From Thermodesulforhabdaceae bacterium (lineage in GTDB: Bacteria; Desulfobacterota; Syntrophobacteria; Syntrophobacterales; Thermodesulforhabdaceae), in contig JBBFKT010000004.1 in the NCBI GenBank assembly GCA_037482015.1, positions 1-64,000 on the forward strand: a stretch of DNA of 64,000 nucleotides. The letters run 5' to 3'. A model generated the notes under the pieces. That model was not told the origin of the DNA, ran no database searches, and saw only the letters and a program-made list of their open reading frames with translations. The translations under genes were made by a program, and so were the position numbers. Below are positions 43,862-52,757 of the stretch, one piece after another (positions within the stretch are counted from its first letter, which is position 1; the number at the start of each line of letters is the position of its first letter).

Positions 43862-44272
43862 CAGTTTCAGGCATGTGCACGCGTCTGTCGAGGAACATAG
43901 AGTAAAGCCAACCATTATTTTTGATACTATAACCAGGATAGCTTGATCAAGCCTTGATAAAAACTGTTCGAAAATGAATGAACAATCTAAATGTCGTCTC
44001 AAAATTTACTCTGAGCCTTTGTTGTAGCCCTGTTTTTACACCAGACACCGAGTAATTTGTAATATACGTATGGGGATTCCTGGTGGCTTTTTTGTGCTAT
44101 CTTAACCTAAATTTGTCATTTTCTGGTGCAAAAATGACATATTGACTCCTTTCTGGCATTCTAAGTTATTGAAATCATGGACTGCTTAGAGCTAAAATGT
44201 TTACATAGTGCATTTCTAATGATTTTACGTAATGGTTGAAAAGTGGGACTTTACAGGCAAAAGGATGCGCTT
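43862..44272. other. Intergenic stretch, little recognisable content
   Basis: About 400 bp with no supported gene. The one structure noted is a 9-bp inverted repeat, TGTCATTTT (44114-44122) and AAAATGACA (44131-44139), separated by 8 nt, about 130 nt upstream of the next gene. It may be a small operator or terminator. Confidence 0.4.
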
Positions 44273-45898
44273 ATGCTGGCTTTCCTTCTTGCGTTAATTT
44301 TTATCGTGGTTATTATCGGTTGCATTGTTTCTTATAGCCTTGCAAAGACAAAAAGGTTTCTCTATCCCCTTATGGAAGCTTTGGGAATCGAAAAAAGATG
44401 GCTTTTCTTATCTTACAGGATTCCCTTCATTCGTAACGGCGAGGCCTTTATACTGGATTTGAGCCCTCAAAGGGATCCCTGGAAAAGGGTATCCTTTGAT
44501 GACCTTTCAAAAGTTTTTTCAACTATTCGCTTTAAGCTGTCTATAGCCTGCAGGTATCCCTTTCATTTCTCTATAGAAAAAGGTGTAGGGAGTTCTAAAG
44601 AATATCTCTCGCTCGATGGTGGTAGAGAAGGGCTTTACTTTAAGGGAGAACACAAAGAACTTTTGCTAAGAGCCTTTTCTGAAAACAGAGCCTTAAAGCC
44701 ATTAATTGAAAAGATCATCAAAAAAGAAAGTGAATACATCTTTCTTGAAAAGGGACGCATCCACGTTGCGATAGAATGCGAGATTGATAAAGACCTGGAA
44801 AGAATACGAAATCTCCCCGAGAATCTTATCCAGCTCAGGAACATTCTACTCGAATATGTGTATCCAGTAGAAATAGAAGGGTCTTCTTCATCTTCTCGAG
44901 TTCTTCTTTTTTCAATCTATGCTTTTCCGATTATCCTTTCTGTTACTCAATTAGCCGTCGCCATATATATCAACTACCTGGCCAGAAATGACTTCCCGGT
45001 CTTAAACCATTTTGTGCTTATACTTGCCACATTTGCTCTTTATGGCATACCAGTTGCTATTTATCTTGTAGTGACCCAAAGAATAGTCTTTAATTTTCCT
45101 GAAGCCAAAAGAAAACTCTTTGTGTGTTTTACGATGGCCTCTATTTGGTTTCTTACGTCTTTTCCATTAGTCATGGCCATTAACGGTTATTTTGATAAAT
45201 CGAAGCCCTTCTGGATAGAAGGGCTCGTGGAGAACAAAAATGCGAAGAAACGCTCCTGGAGTATTGGTATTTCTGCAGTAGTTCAGGATGGTCGCAAGTT
45301 AGGAACTTGGCAATTTCTAGGATTTCCCGGAATTTCTCTTTCCGTAACAGAGGATGAATATACCAAGATAACCCCCAGAGTTACCCTCGCACGACTCCTG
45401 GTAAAGGAAGGAACTCTAAAAATCCCCTGGATTTACGGTTATGTTCTCTACTATGACGGAAAAAGAAAGAATCTCGCTTATGATTACCACTTCATTGGAT
45501 ATAAGAAATACCGTCAAGGAAATCTCAACGATGCCATCGTTTTCTATACGGAAGGCATAAATGCCACAGGGGGAGATCCTTATCTTTACTACAACAGGGG
45601 GGTAGCATACAGGAAAAAGAATATGCTCAAAGAAGCTGAAGCCGATTTCCTCAAAACAATCGAGAGGAAACCCGATATGTTTGAAGCTTACGCAAATCTT
45701 GCTTTTTTAATGTCCGGAAAAGACCAGGGACATTCCATTTTAGACCTCTGGAACCGATTTGTAGAGGCAGCACCTAATGACCCGAGGGGATACTTTGAAC
45801 GAGCTGAAATCTTTAATAGGATGGGATCCAAAGATAAGGCGATGGAAGACTACAAGAGAGCTTGTAATCTTGGGCTTAAAAAAGCCTGCCGAAACTGA
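44273..45898 (+). CDS. Membrane protein with C-terminal TPR repeats, unknown function
   Basis: A 541-aa protein. A membrane helix at about 1-22 begins it. A soluble middle part (to about 205) contains no known motif. Three or four helices follow (about 215-320), then a ~90-residue domain and TPR repeats in the last ~130 residues (NLNDAIVFYTEGI, GDPYLYYNRGVAYRKKNMLKEAEADFLKTIE, DPRGYFERAEIFNRMGSKDKAMEDYKRAC). The ATG at 44273 has AAGGA upstream; a GTG at 44243 is also possible. It borders the accessory island but its codon use resembles the rest. No family recognised. Confidence 0.7.
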   Translation: MLAFLLALIFIVVIIGCIVSYSLAKTKRFLYPLMEALGIEKRWLFLSYRIPFIRNGEAFILDLSPQRDPWKRVSFDDLSKVFSTIRFKLSIACRYPFHFSIEKGVGSSKEYLSLDGGREGLYFKGEHKELLLRAFSENRALKPLIEKIIKKESEYIFLEKGRIHVAIECEIDKDLERIRNLPENLIQLRNILLEYVYPVEIEGSSSSSRVLLFSIYAFPIILSVTQLAVAIYINYLARNDFPVLNHFVLILATFALYGIPVAIYLVVTQRIVFNFPEAKRKLFVCFTMASIWFLTSFPLVMAINGYFDKSKPFWIEGLVENKNAKKRSWSIGISAVVQDGRKLGTWQFLGFPGISLSVTEDEYTKITPRVTLARLLVKEGTLKIPWIYGYVLYYDGKRKNLAYDYHFIGYKKYRQGNLNDAIVFYTEGINATGGDPYLYYNRGVAYRKKNMLKEAEADFLKTIERKPDMFEAYANLAFLMSGKDQGHSILDLWNRFVEAAPNDPRGYFERAEIFNRMGSKDKAMEDYKRACNLGLKKACRN

Positions 45899-46102
45899 AA
45901 GAACAATGAAAAGTCTTCAGGATTGCTATGTAGCACTTTACTGACTTTGTGTATAAGGATGTCCCAAAATTATCCTTTATCTGGGGCTTTTTCGATCTCT
46001 TTTTGGTATAGTAGGGACACACAGCCGTGAGCTATATTTTTTTAATAAAACCCTTTGAAGATATGGTTTGGGTGTGTGTTGTTGAGTGGAAGGAGTAAAA
46101 TA

Positions 46103-46777
46103 TTGGATAAAGAAACGTCTGTTAAAAATCTGGCAAAAGCCCTTGATAGCTTCATTAGAGAAAAAGATTTTATTGAGTCCTTAGCTTGTGGAATGTTGTT
46201 GTTTTTGGAAAGTGAAACTGTCGATTTGGATAGACTGATAAGGGCGGCTGGACCTGATTATTTAGAAGTACTGCTTTTGGCTTTTGAGTGGAAACTTATT
46301 CTTCCTCTTCTTCCATCTAAAACTTGTGCCTGGGAAGACCTGGCTATTGTTGGAATTAGCGCTAAGCTTTATTCAATGCCCAAGGCAGTTTATTACATTA
46401 TTAGACAATCCGCAGAAAAAGGTTTTTGGGATGTAGAAGGTGGGCTAAAGGTTATGTTTAAAACGCTGGATGTGCCGGCTTCTCCCGATAAAATGACAAC
46501 ATTGGTTCAGGAACTTTTTAATCGGGAAAGATTTATGAGTGTCAGCGCTAGGGATATAGATTTGGCTTGCCGAGCGGTGGGATTACCTGGTCTTGCCGAT
46601 CCCGTTATTGCTATTTTCAAAGGTTTTGGAATTATAAGTCCGAAGCTTAGCCATGTAGGAAAGTCAGTGCTTGGGTTGGGGCCTTTGTATGATTTAAACC
46701 CAAGCTTGGGGTGTAAACTAATCGAAGTAACCAATTTCAAAGAGAAGAAGATTCGCTCCAGCCCCATTTTCCGATAA
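46103..46777 (+). CDS. Hypothetical protein, mostly helical
   Basis: A 224-aa protein with no membrane segment or known motif. The start is placed at a TTG 7 nt after GGAAGGAG; the open frame runs back to 46055 but that region lacks a site. The middle ([45 protein letters not shown]) and the final part are Ile/Leu rich. Its 3' end overlaps pcm (opposite strand) by 41 nt. The 204 nt upstream (45899-46102) show no other feature. Confidence 0.55.
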   Translation: MDKETSVKNLAKALDSFIREKDFIESLACGMLLFLESETVDLDRLIRAAGPDYLEVLLLAFEWKLILPLLPSKTCAWEDLAIVGISAKLYSMPKAVYYIIRQSAEKGFWDVEGGLKVMFKTLDVPASPDKMTTLVQELFNRERFMSVSARDIDLACRAVGLPGLADPVIAIFKGFGIISPKLSHVGKSVLGLGPLYDLNPSLGCKLIEVTNFKEKKIRSSPIFR

Positions 46778-47399
46778 GATCTACAAATCTTACTCCTCCA
46801 AGGAAGGATTTTTTAACACCCTCTGGTACTCGTTCCGCAAGCACAAGTTCCTGTGACAGTCTATCACCAACGGGGATTATGAGCCTTCCCCCCATAGCTA
46901 ATTGATCTATAAGAGGTTGAGGTATAGAAGGGGCTGATGCCGATACCAGAATACCATCGAAGGGCGCTTCTTCAGGCCAGCCCAGAGTTCCATCTCCAAC
47001 GCGATATGTGATATTTTTATAACCCAGAGTTTCTAATCTCTTTTGAGCTTTTTCTGCAAGCAAGGGAATTCGTTCAATAGTAAAAACCTTATCAGCAAGT
47101 TCAGCAAGGATAGCTGTCTGGTATCCAGATCCTGTGCCTATTTCCAGCACTTTCTCCTTTCCTTTGAGTCTGAGAGATTCGGTCATGAGTGCCACAATAT
47201 AGGGTTGAGAGATGGTTTGCTTTTCTTCTATTGGAAGAGGATGATCTTCATAGGCTTGAGATTTTAGATGTTCGGGGACGAAAATATGTCGGGGCACTTT
47301 GAGCATTGCCGCAATAACTCGAGGATCCTTTATCCCGCGCCGCATAATCTGAATATCTATCATTCTTTCCCTGGCTTTTTCAAACTCATCTACTGGCAT
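46737..47399 (-). CDS. pcm: Protein-L-isoaspartate O-methyltransferase
   Basis: A 220-aa SAM-dependent repair enzyme that methylates isoaspartyl residues in damaged proteins. It shows [31 protein letters not shown], the SAM motif [18 protein letters not shown] and GGRLIIPVG. The ATG at 47399 follows AAAGGGG and fits the family; a longer frame reaches 47453. Convergent overlap of 41 nt with the hypothetical gene. Confidence 0.93.
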   Translation of the reverse strand: MPVDEFEKARERMIDIQIMRRGIKDPRVIAAMLKVPRHIFVPEHLKSQAYEDHPLPIEEKQTISQPYIVALMTESLRLKGKEKVLEIGTGSGYQTAILAELADKVFTIERIPLLAEKAQKRLETLGYKNITYRVGDGTLGWPEEAPFDGILVSASAPSIPQPLIDQLAMGGRLIIPVGDRLSQELVLAERVPEGVKKSFLGGVRFVDLIGKWGWSESSSL

Positions 47400-47513
47400 C
47401 AGTGATCCCCTTTGGTATTTTTCTTTCAGTGGATACGAAAACGATATTTTCAAAATGCCTTTATGGTGTAGCCTTTTAACCAGTTCTACCGATTCTCCAG
47501 CAAAAACATTATG

Positions 47514-48806
47514 CTACTTAACTTTAATCCATAAAATCTGAGCAGTGCTCTGGCCTATGTTCTTCCATTGAGATGGAATGTCCGAAGAGAGAATTATAGT
47601 ATCGCCTCTAGAAACGGTCTTTACCATGCCTCGCACCACCATCTGCAGCCTGCCTCTAAGCACATAGCCGAGCTCTTCCCCCTTGTGGATAAAAAAGTGA
47701 GCGTTTAGAGTTTTTCCCGGTGGTATTTCTATTAGATAGGGTTCTGCTTTGGAATTAACATCCAGAGGCAAAAGACTATGCACTTCCAGAGCGTCCTCCG
47801 GGAATTCACTCAAGTGGATCTTTATCTTGGATGATTCAGGAAAGACCACTACACCCTGTTCTACAAGGCTTTTGCCGAAGAAGTATCCAACATCAACTCC
47901 GAGAATTTCCGCTATTTTCATAAGAGCAGGAATTGAAGGATAGATACGGTTACTTTCAAGCTGGGAAATTGTGCTTGGTGTAACTCCAATCATCTGGGCA
48001 AGGTCTTTCTGGCTGATGCCTCGTTTCTTCCTGAGTTCGCTAAGACGGGTTCCAAGTTCAATTCTTCTAAAGTCCGCTGAACCTTCTCCTAACCGCACCA
48101 ACCCATCATGTATGATAAAGTAAGTTGGTTTATTTAGGAGCTCGGGGGATCGATCTTCAGCTTTTAGAACAGTCAGCATCATACGGTCTCGATTAAACCC
48201 CAGTTCTATGGCCACCTGAGTAATGTGATTAAGTCTGGCTTTAAGTTTTGTTGAATGAGCAGCTTTGTCAACAATCCAGTAAGCAATGGTGTTTAGCTCA
48301 TAGAGTCTCGGGCAGGCATGCCCGTAGAATTTCAGAACTTCTTCCTCTCCTCCCCATATATCCTGCATGCCTGTAAGGGTTTCAAAAACAAATCGTGTGT
48401 CTACAACGGTGTTTTTGTGAAGCGAAGTAATAACATCAAAAAGGTCTTCAGTAACTTTCGGATTTTCAACTCTAATGATACGGCATGGTAGGTTTATTGT
48501 GTCAGCATAGAAACTCTCGAAAACCTGGGCTTTTTCCCCTTTACCGTTGGTAAAGCAATCAACGATGACCAAATTTTCGCTTTCCACATAATGGCCAAGC
48601 CTGGCAATAAGGTTTTTGGGGGATCGATCAAAACTAACATAGACAACAGGCTTATTTTGTTCCAGAGATGCCTGTATGAAGTTTTCCACAAAGACTCCAC
48701 TAAGTATTCCCGCTTCGTCATACCATATGACGTTATCGCCTATGTAAAGTCCTCCTAGAAGCCGATCGAGATCGCCTACTCCTGAGGATACCTTCTGCCT
48801 CTGCAT
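47514..48806 (-). CDS. Regulator fusing a degenerate KaiC-like domain, XRE HTH and cupin
   Basis: A 430-aa protein of three parts. Residues 1-240 have a RecA/KaiC-like layout (SGVGDLDRLLGG entry, strands VVYVSFD and LVIVDCF). At the Walker A place it reads GDNVIWYDEAG, with no GKT, so ATP binding is doubtful. Residues 252-308 are an XRE helix-turn-helix (LSELRKKRGISQKDLAQMIGVTPSTISQLE). Residues 352-428 are a cupin (HFFIHKGEELGYVLRGRLQM). The start at 48806 follows TGGAG; an upstream ATG at 48860 lacks a site. It lies just downstream of the aldehyde oxidoreductase gene and likely regulates it. Confidence 0.82.
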   Translation of the reverse strand: MQRQKVSSGVGDLDRLLGGLYIGDNVIWYDEAGILSGVFVENFIQASLEQNKPVVYVSFDRSPKNLIARLGHYVESENLVIVDCFTNGKGEKAQVFESFYADTINLPCRIIRVENPKVTEDLFDVITSLHKNTVVDTRFVFETLTGMQDIWGGEEEVLKFYGHACPRLYELNTIAYWIVDKAAHSTKLKARLNHITQVAIELGFNRDRMMLTVLKAEDRSPELLNKPTYFIIHDGLVRLGEGSADFRRIELGTRLSELRKKRGISQKDLAQMIGVTPSTISQLESNRIYPSIPALMKIAEILGVDVGYFFGKSLVEQGVVVFPESSKIKIHLSEFPEDALEVHSLLPLDVNSKAEPYLIEIPPGKTLNAHFFIHKGEELGYVLRGRLQMVVRGMVKTVSRGDTIILSSDIPSQWKNIGQSTAQILWIKVK

Positions 48807-48844
48807 TTCAAAGCTCCAGTGGCAATGGGATTTTTTAGTTCTTT

Positions 48845-48883
48845 GTCCATCCTGAACCATGAATCAACCGGTTCAGGATGGAC
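48845..48883. promoter_or_regulatory. Perfect 14-bp inverted repeat between oxidoreductase and regulator genes
   Basis: GTCCATCCTGAACC and GGTTCAGGATGGAC are separated by 11 nt. It lies between the oxidoreductase stop (48894) and the regulator start (48806). There is no T-tract on the coding strand, so it may be an operator or an RNA stem affecting the regulator's expression. Confidence 0.5.
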
Positions 48884-48893
48884 CTGGATTTTC

Positions 48894-50627
48894 CTAGAAG
48901 TTAAACACCTTGTCTAGCTCTTCATCCGGAACTTGAAATACAGTGTTGTGAGGGGGTAGAGGTTCGGTTCTGAAGAATTTGGGAAGTCTGTCATGTTGAG
49001 GTCCAAAACCTGCTCTTCTGTTAAAGTCGAGCTCCCATCGGAGCACTTGTTTCCCGTATTCTACGAAGTCGTCCTTTGTCCATTTCCAGCCGCAGAATGA
49101 GTTGATCATGTCGATTGCTGCATCGAAAGCCTCAGGTTTATCTAAAATAGCGAAAGCTACGAATAGGCATAATCCAAGTGAGTCGATCGTTGCAGTAGCT
49201 ATTTGAAGGTTTCGCGACAGTTCTACCTGTCCTTCTGGTTTTAGAGGATCAACGAATCCTCCCGATTTAAGTATATTAGCGGTTATGGCGTATCCGGCTG
49301 TATGGTCTGCTCCCATTGGGCTAGTAGCGTAAGTTACTCCGATTCCTTGAGCCGCTCTCGGATCGTAAGCTGGAAAAGCCTGTCCCTTTACCACCGGAAC
49401 TCGATCAACACCGAAGACTTTCGCCGTAACCGCCGCTCCATTTCCGAGGATTCTTCCGAGGTGGGTTCCCTTGCCGATTTCATGAACCAGGTTTATGGCT
49501 CCCTGAGCATCTCCAAAGGGTATCAGTCCGGCTTCCATGGCTATTCCTAACGTTGCGCCTGTTTCTATAGTATCAAGTCCGTAATTATCTTCTAGGAAAT
49601 CCATCATAGCGATGGCATCAAGATCATCGATTCCACAATGTCCTCCATGAGCCCAGACAGTTTCATACTCCGGCTGTTTGGTAAGATAACGACCGTCTTT
49701 GTCATGGTAAATGCCGGAGCATCTTATTACGCAACCTCGATGGCATCCGTGAGTTGGGTTTCCTCCCCGTTCTTTTTCTCTTTTTGCCAGTTCTTCACCG
49801 CTTATCTTTGCGGCTCCCTTGAAGCGTCCTTCACGGAAGTTGTAGGTTGGATAAGCTCCTGCTTCGTCGATGATGGTCGTAAGAACATTAGTCCCATAAG
49901 CTGGAAGTCCTTTGCCCGTAACGGGATGGGCTCTTAGGGCTTCCACCCAGCGGCGGTTTGCATCCTTAAAACCTTCTGGATCTGCCGGTTCGCGCATTTT
50001 CATACCTGTGTCATCAAGTATGATGACTTTAACTCCCTTTGATCCCATTACGGCTCCAACGCCACCTCTACCGCAGTGGCGGGTAGGTCTTAGTTCGGGG
50101 TCTGTGCAGGCTATGGATGCAGCGCTGAGTTTCATCTCGCCAGCAGTGCCAATAGATATGCAGGCAATCTTATCTCCGTATTGAGCTTTGACCTTTTCGA
50201 TGAGGTCGTAATTAGGCAATCCACGCAGGTCATCGGCAGGTTCAACCTTAATGCCGTCTTTATTTATGAATATTTTGTAAAGTTTATCCTGTTGAGGTTT
50301 TCCTTCGAGGACTATAGCAGCATAACCAAGCCGAGCCAAAACTTGAGCGGGTTGTCCTCCAGCGTTGGATTCTTTTATAGTGCCGGTAAGAGGGCTTTTA
50401 CATCCAACCGATATCCTCCCCGTCATGGATCCTGCTGTTCCACTAAGAAGCCCTGGAGCAATAACAAGTTTGTTGTCGGCGCTCAGAGGATGGCAATCCG
50501 GGGGAACTTCCTTGCTGACGATGGCCGATGTGAGGGCTCTTCCTCCAAGTCCAGCATATTCTCCAAGGTCGGTGATTTTAATCTCAGGACCATCTTTGCC
50601 GCTCATGTTGACTCTTAATAACTTCAT
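48894..50627 (-). CDS. aor: Aldehyde:ferredoxin oxidoreductase (tungstopterin type)
   Basis: A 577-aa AOR-family enzyme that oxidises aldehydes to acids with ferredoxin, using a tungsten or molybdenum bis-pterin and one [4Fe-4S] cluster. It shows the N-terminal LGGRALTS segment, cluster cysteines in HGCHRGCVIRC plus a late Cys in DSLGLCLFVAF, and the pterin motif DLDAIAMMDF / ATSPMGADHTAGY. Length fits (about 600 aa). The ATG at 50627 follows GGAGGAAGG. The adjoining regulator and the liv operon hint at amino acid-derived aldehyde use, which is inference. Confidence 0.9.
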   Translation of the reverse strand: MKLLRVNMSGKDGPEIKITDLGEYAGLGGRALTSAIVSKEVPPDCHPLSADNKLVIAPGLLSGTAGSMTGRISVGCKSPLTGTIKESNAGGQPAQVLARLGYAAIVLEGKPQQDKLYKIFINKDGIKVEPADDLRGLPNYDLIEKVKAQYGDKIACISIGTAGEMKLSAASIACTDPELRPTRHCGRGGVGAVMGSKGVKVIILDDTGMKMREPADPEGFKDANRRWVEALRAHPVTGKGLPAYGTNVLTTIIDEAGAYPTYNFREGRFKGAAKISGEELAKREKERGGNPTHGCHRGCVIRCSGIYHDKDGRYLTKQPEYETVWAHGGHCGIDDLDAIAMMDFLEDNYGLDTIETGATLGIAMEAGLIPFGDAQGAINLVHEIGKGTHLGRILGNGAAVTAKVFGVDRVPVVKGQAFPAYDPRAAQGIGVTYATSPMGADHTAGYAITANILKSGGFVDPLKPEGQVELSRNLQIATATIDSLGLCLFVAFAILDKPEAFDAAIDMINSFCGWKWTKDDFVEYGKQVLRWELDFNRRAGFGPQHDRLPKFFRTEPLPPHNTVFQVPDEELDKVFNF

Positions 50628-50666
50628 AACACCTTCCTCCATATAAATCTTGGTTTTTCCAGATGT

Positions 50667-50690
50667 GATGGAAGGTTAACCCATTCCATC
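50667..50690. promoter_or_regulatory. Palindrome upstream of the oxidoreductase start
   Basis: GATGGAA and TTCCATC arms, 24 nt overall with GGTTAACC in the centre, lie about 40 nt upstream of the ATG at 50627. The size suits an XRE-type dimer operator and the downstream regulator is a candidate ligand. Not tested. Confidence 0.4.
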
Positions 50691-50814
50691 GCGCCCACTT
50701 ACTTCTAATTTTAATATTAGCCCAGTTTTCTGAATAAATGAAAGAAGAAAGAATCTTGACACTTAACGGCATGATAAGATGGTAATCCAGGTTAGAATTA
50801 GCGACTTAGATGAC

Positions 50815-51282
50815 TTATTCGGTTCCGATCTTTACTGACACATTGGGATCAAAGGCTCTAACTTTCTCCACGAAAGCAAGATCCCATTGTGCTCTCTTGA
50901 AAGTTTTGTAGTTATAAGCCACGATTAGAGCCCAACCCGTTGCCACGATACGATCCTGACGATGGCTGTATATGGCGTAATCTTGCTCTATTTCGGAATC
51001 TCTAATCACCGAAGTTCTGCATCCCACATCAATAGTGTCAGGAAAGCGAAGAGGCTTTAAGTATCGACAGCTTGTCTCGGCAAGAATCGGACCAACTCCG
51101 GTTTCTTCCATGAATTTCATGAACTGGACAGCCTCAAAGTAAGCAATGCGAGCCGATTCAAGATATCTGAAATAGATTACGTTGTTTACATGCTGGAAAG
51201 CGTCCATGTGCCCCCACAGGACTGGAAGAGTTATTTTGAAGGGAAAATCGTTCATTGATACATTGCGCGATTCGCTCCCCAT
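50815..51282 (-). CDS. Hot-dog fold acyl-CoA thioesterase (4HBT type)
   Basis: A 155-aa protein of the 4-hydroxybenzoyl-CoA thioesterase family. It contains WGHMDAFQHVNNVIYFRYLESAR, which holds the catalytic Asp of the family, and a C-terminal WALIVAYNYKTFKRAQW. It probably hydrolyses an acyl-CoA in the cytoplasm. It starts 3 nt after the livF stop, so it is the last gene of the liv transcript and may act on branched-chain acyl-CoA, which is inference. Confidence 0.85.
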   Translation of the reverse strand: MGSESRNVSMNDFPFKITLPVLWGHMDAFQHVNNVIYFRYLESARIAYFEAVQFMKFMEETGVGPILAETSCRYLKPLRFPDTIDVGCRTSVIRDSEIEQDYAIYSHRQDRIVATGWALIVAYNYKTFKRAQWDLAFVEKVRAFDPNVSVKIGTE

Positions 51283-51285
51283 TGT

Positions 51286-51987
51286 TTATTCCCCCAGATA
51301 GGCTTTTTTTACTCGCTCATCTTCCAGCAGGTCTATTCCTCTGCCTTCGAGTGCTATGGTGCCTGTTTCCATAACGTAAGCATAATTGGCTATTGCCAGA
51401 GCTGCCATAGCATTTTGTTCCACAAGAAGAATTGTTGTGCCTTGATTGTTTATTTCCTGAATGGTTCTGAACACTTCATCCACAACCAGAGGAGCCAGTC
51501 CTAGAGATGGCTCATCAAGCAAAAGCAGTTTGGGTTTTCCCATTAGAGCTCGACCAAGTGATAGCATTTGTTGTTCTCCGCCGCTTAAAGTGCCAGCAAA
51601 CTGTTTTTTTCGCTCAGCAAGTCTCGGGAAAAGCGAAAAAACCCACTCTAGCCTTTCTCTAAATTCGTTTTTGGTGCGGTAGTATGCTCCCAATTCAAGG
51701 TTTTCCAAAACAGTAAGATTAGCGAAGATTTTTCTTCCTTCAGGACTTACACCGATTCCAAGGCGTATAATTTCGTGAGTTGGCATTTTGTGGATAGGTT
51801 TATCTTTGAAAATAATAGACCCGCTTTTGGGTTTTACAAGTCCAACGATGGCTCGAATCGTTGTGCTCTTTCCTGCTCCGTTTGCACCAATAATGGCAAC
51901 AATCTGCCCCTCTTCAACTCTTAAACTGATGCCCTTTACGGCATGGATTCCACCGTAATAGACATGCAGATTATCAATGACGAGCAT
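51286..51987 (-). CDS. livF: Branched-chain amino acid ABC transporter ATP-binding protein LivF
   Basis: A 233-aa ATPase with Walker A GANGAGKST, signature LSGGEQQM, Walker B KLLLLDEPSLGLAP and a His loop in VEQNAMAAL. LivF-type N-terminus (LHVYYGGIHAVKGISL). Start ATG at 51987 after GGAGAG, overlapping the livG 3' end by 14 nt. Works with LivG, LivH, LivM and the binding protein. Confidence 0.92.
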   Translation of the reverse strand: MLVIDNLHVYYGGIHAVKGISLRVEEGQIVAIIGANGAGKSTTIRAIVGLVKPKSGSIIFKDKPIHKMPTHEIIRLGIGVSPEGRKIFANLTVLENLELGAYYRTKNEFRERLEWVFSLFPRLAERKKQFAGTLSGGEQQMLSLGRALMGKPKLLLLDEPSLGLAPLVVDEVFRTIQEINNQGTTILLVEQNAMAALAIANYAYVMETGTIALEGRGIDLLEDERVKKAYLGE

Positions 51988-52756
51988 GTTTCTTCTCTCC
52001 AAGATAAGCTTTTATCACTTCAGGATGATGCTGAATCTCCTCCGGTTTTCCTTCTGCAATGGTGTGCCCGTAAACAAGCACCACAATACGTTCACACAGT
52101 CCCATTACGAATTTCATGTCGTGTTCAATTATGAGAAGAGTCAACCCAAGGTTGTCTCTGATGTTTCTCACGAATTTTGCAAGATCTAAAGTTTCCTGAG
52201 GATTCATACCAGCTGCGGGTTCATCGAGGAGAAGCAATTTAGGATTTGTGGCGATAGCTCGAGCAATTTCGAGTTTTCTTTGTTGACCATAGGGAAGGGA
52301 AGAAGCCGGTTCTTTTGCCAGATGATCCAGTCCAACCATTCTTAAAACATTCATGGCTTCTTCTCGAAAGAGATTTTCCTCCTTGCTGTATTTTCTCGCC
52401 CCTACAATAGCATGCCAGAAGGATGATTTGAGTCGATGATGGTAAGAGACCATGACATTATCGAGAACTGACAGGTTTCCGAAGAGTCGGATATTCTGAA
52501 AGGTGCGGGCAATGCCGAGGCGAGTAATTTCGTAGGGCATAAGATTTGTGATGTTTCGGTCCTGCCATATAATCTTACCGCTTGTAGGGATCAAGTTACC
52601 CGTGATCATATTAAAAACTGTTGTCTTCCCGGCTCCGTTAGGACCAATTAATCCAACGATTTCTAGCGGATCGATTTTTAGATTAAAATTATGAACTGCT
52701 ACTAACCCACCAAATTGCATTGTCAAATTTTGAGCCTGGAAAAATATTTGAGTCAT
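51974..52756 (-). CDS. livG: Branched-chain amino acid ABC transporter ATP-binding protein LivG
   Basis: A 260-aa ATPase: LTMQFGGLVAV entry, Walker A GPNGAGKTT, LivG-specific GIARTFQNIRLF, signature SLPYGQQRKLEIARA, Walker B LLLLDEPAAGMNP. The start at 52756 lies 1 nt after the livM stop; a longer frame to 52849 overlaps livM and is not used. Confidence 0.93.
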   Translation of the reverse strand: MTQIFFQAQNLTMQFGGLVAVHNFNLKIDPLEIVGLIGPNGAGKTTVFNMITGNLIPTSGKIIWQDRNITNLMPYEITRLGIARTFQNIRLFGNLSVLDNVMVSYHHRLKSSFWHAIVGARKYSKEENLFREEAMNVLRMVGLDHLAKEPASSLPYGQQRKLEIARAIATNPKLLLLDEPAAGMNPQETLDLAKFVRNIRDNLGLTLLIIEHDMKFVMGLCERIVVLVYGHTIAEGKPEEIQHHPEVIKAYLGEKKHARH

Positions 52757-52757
52757 T

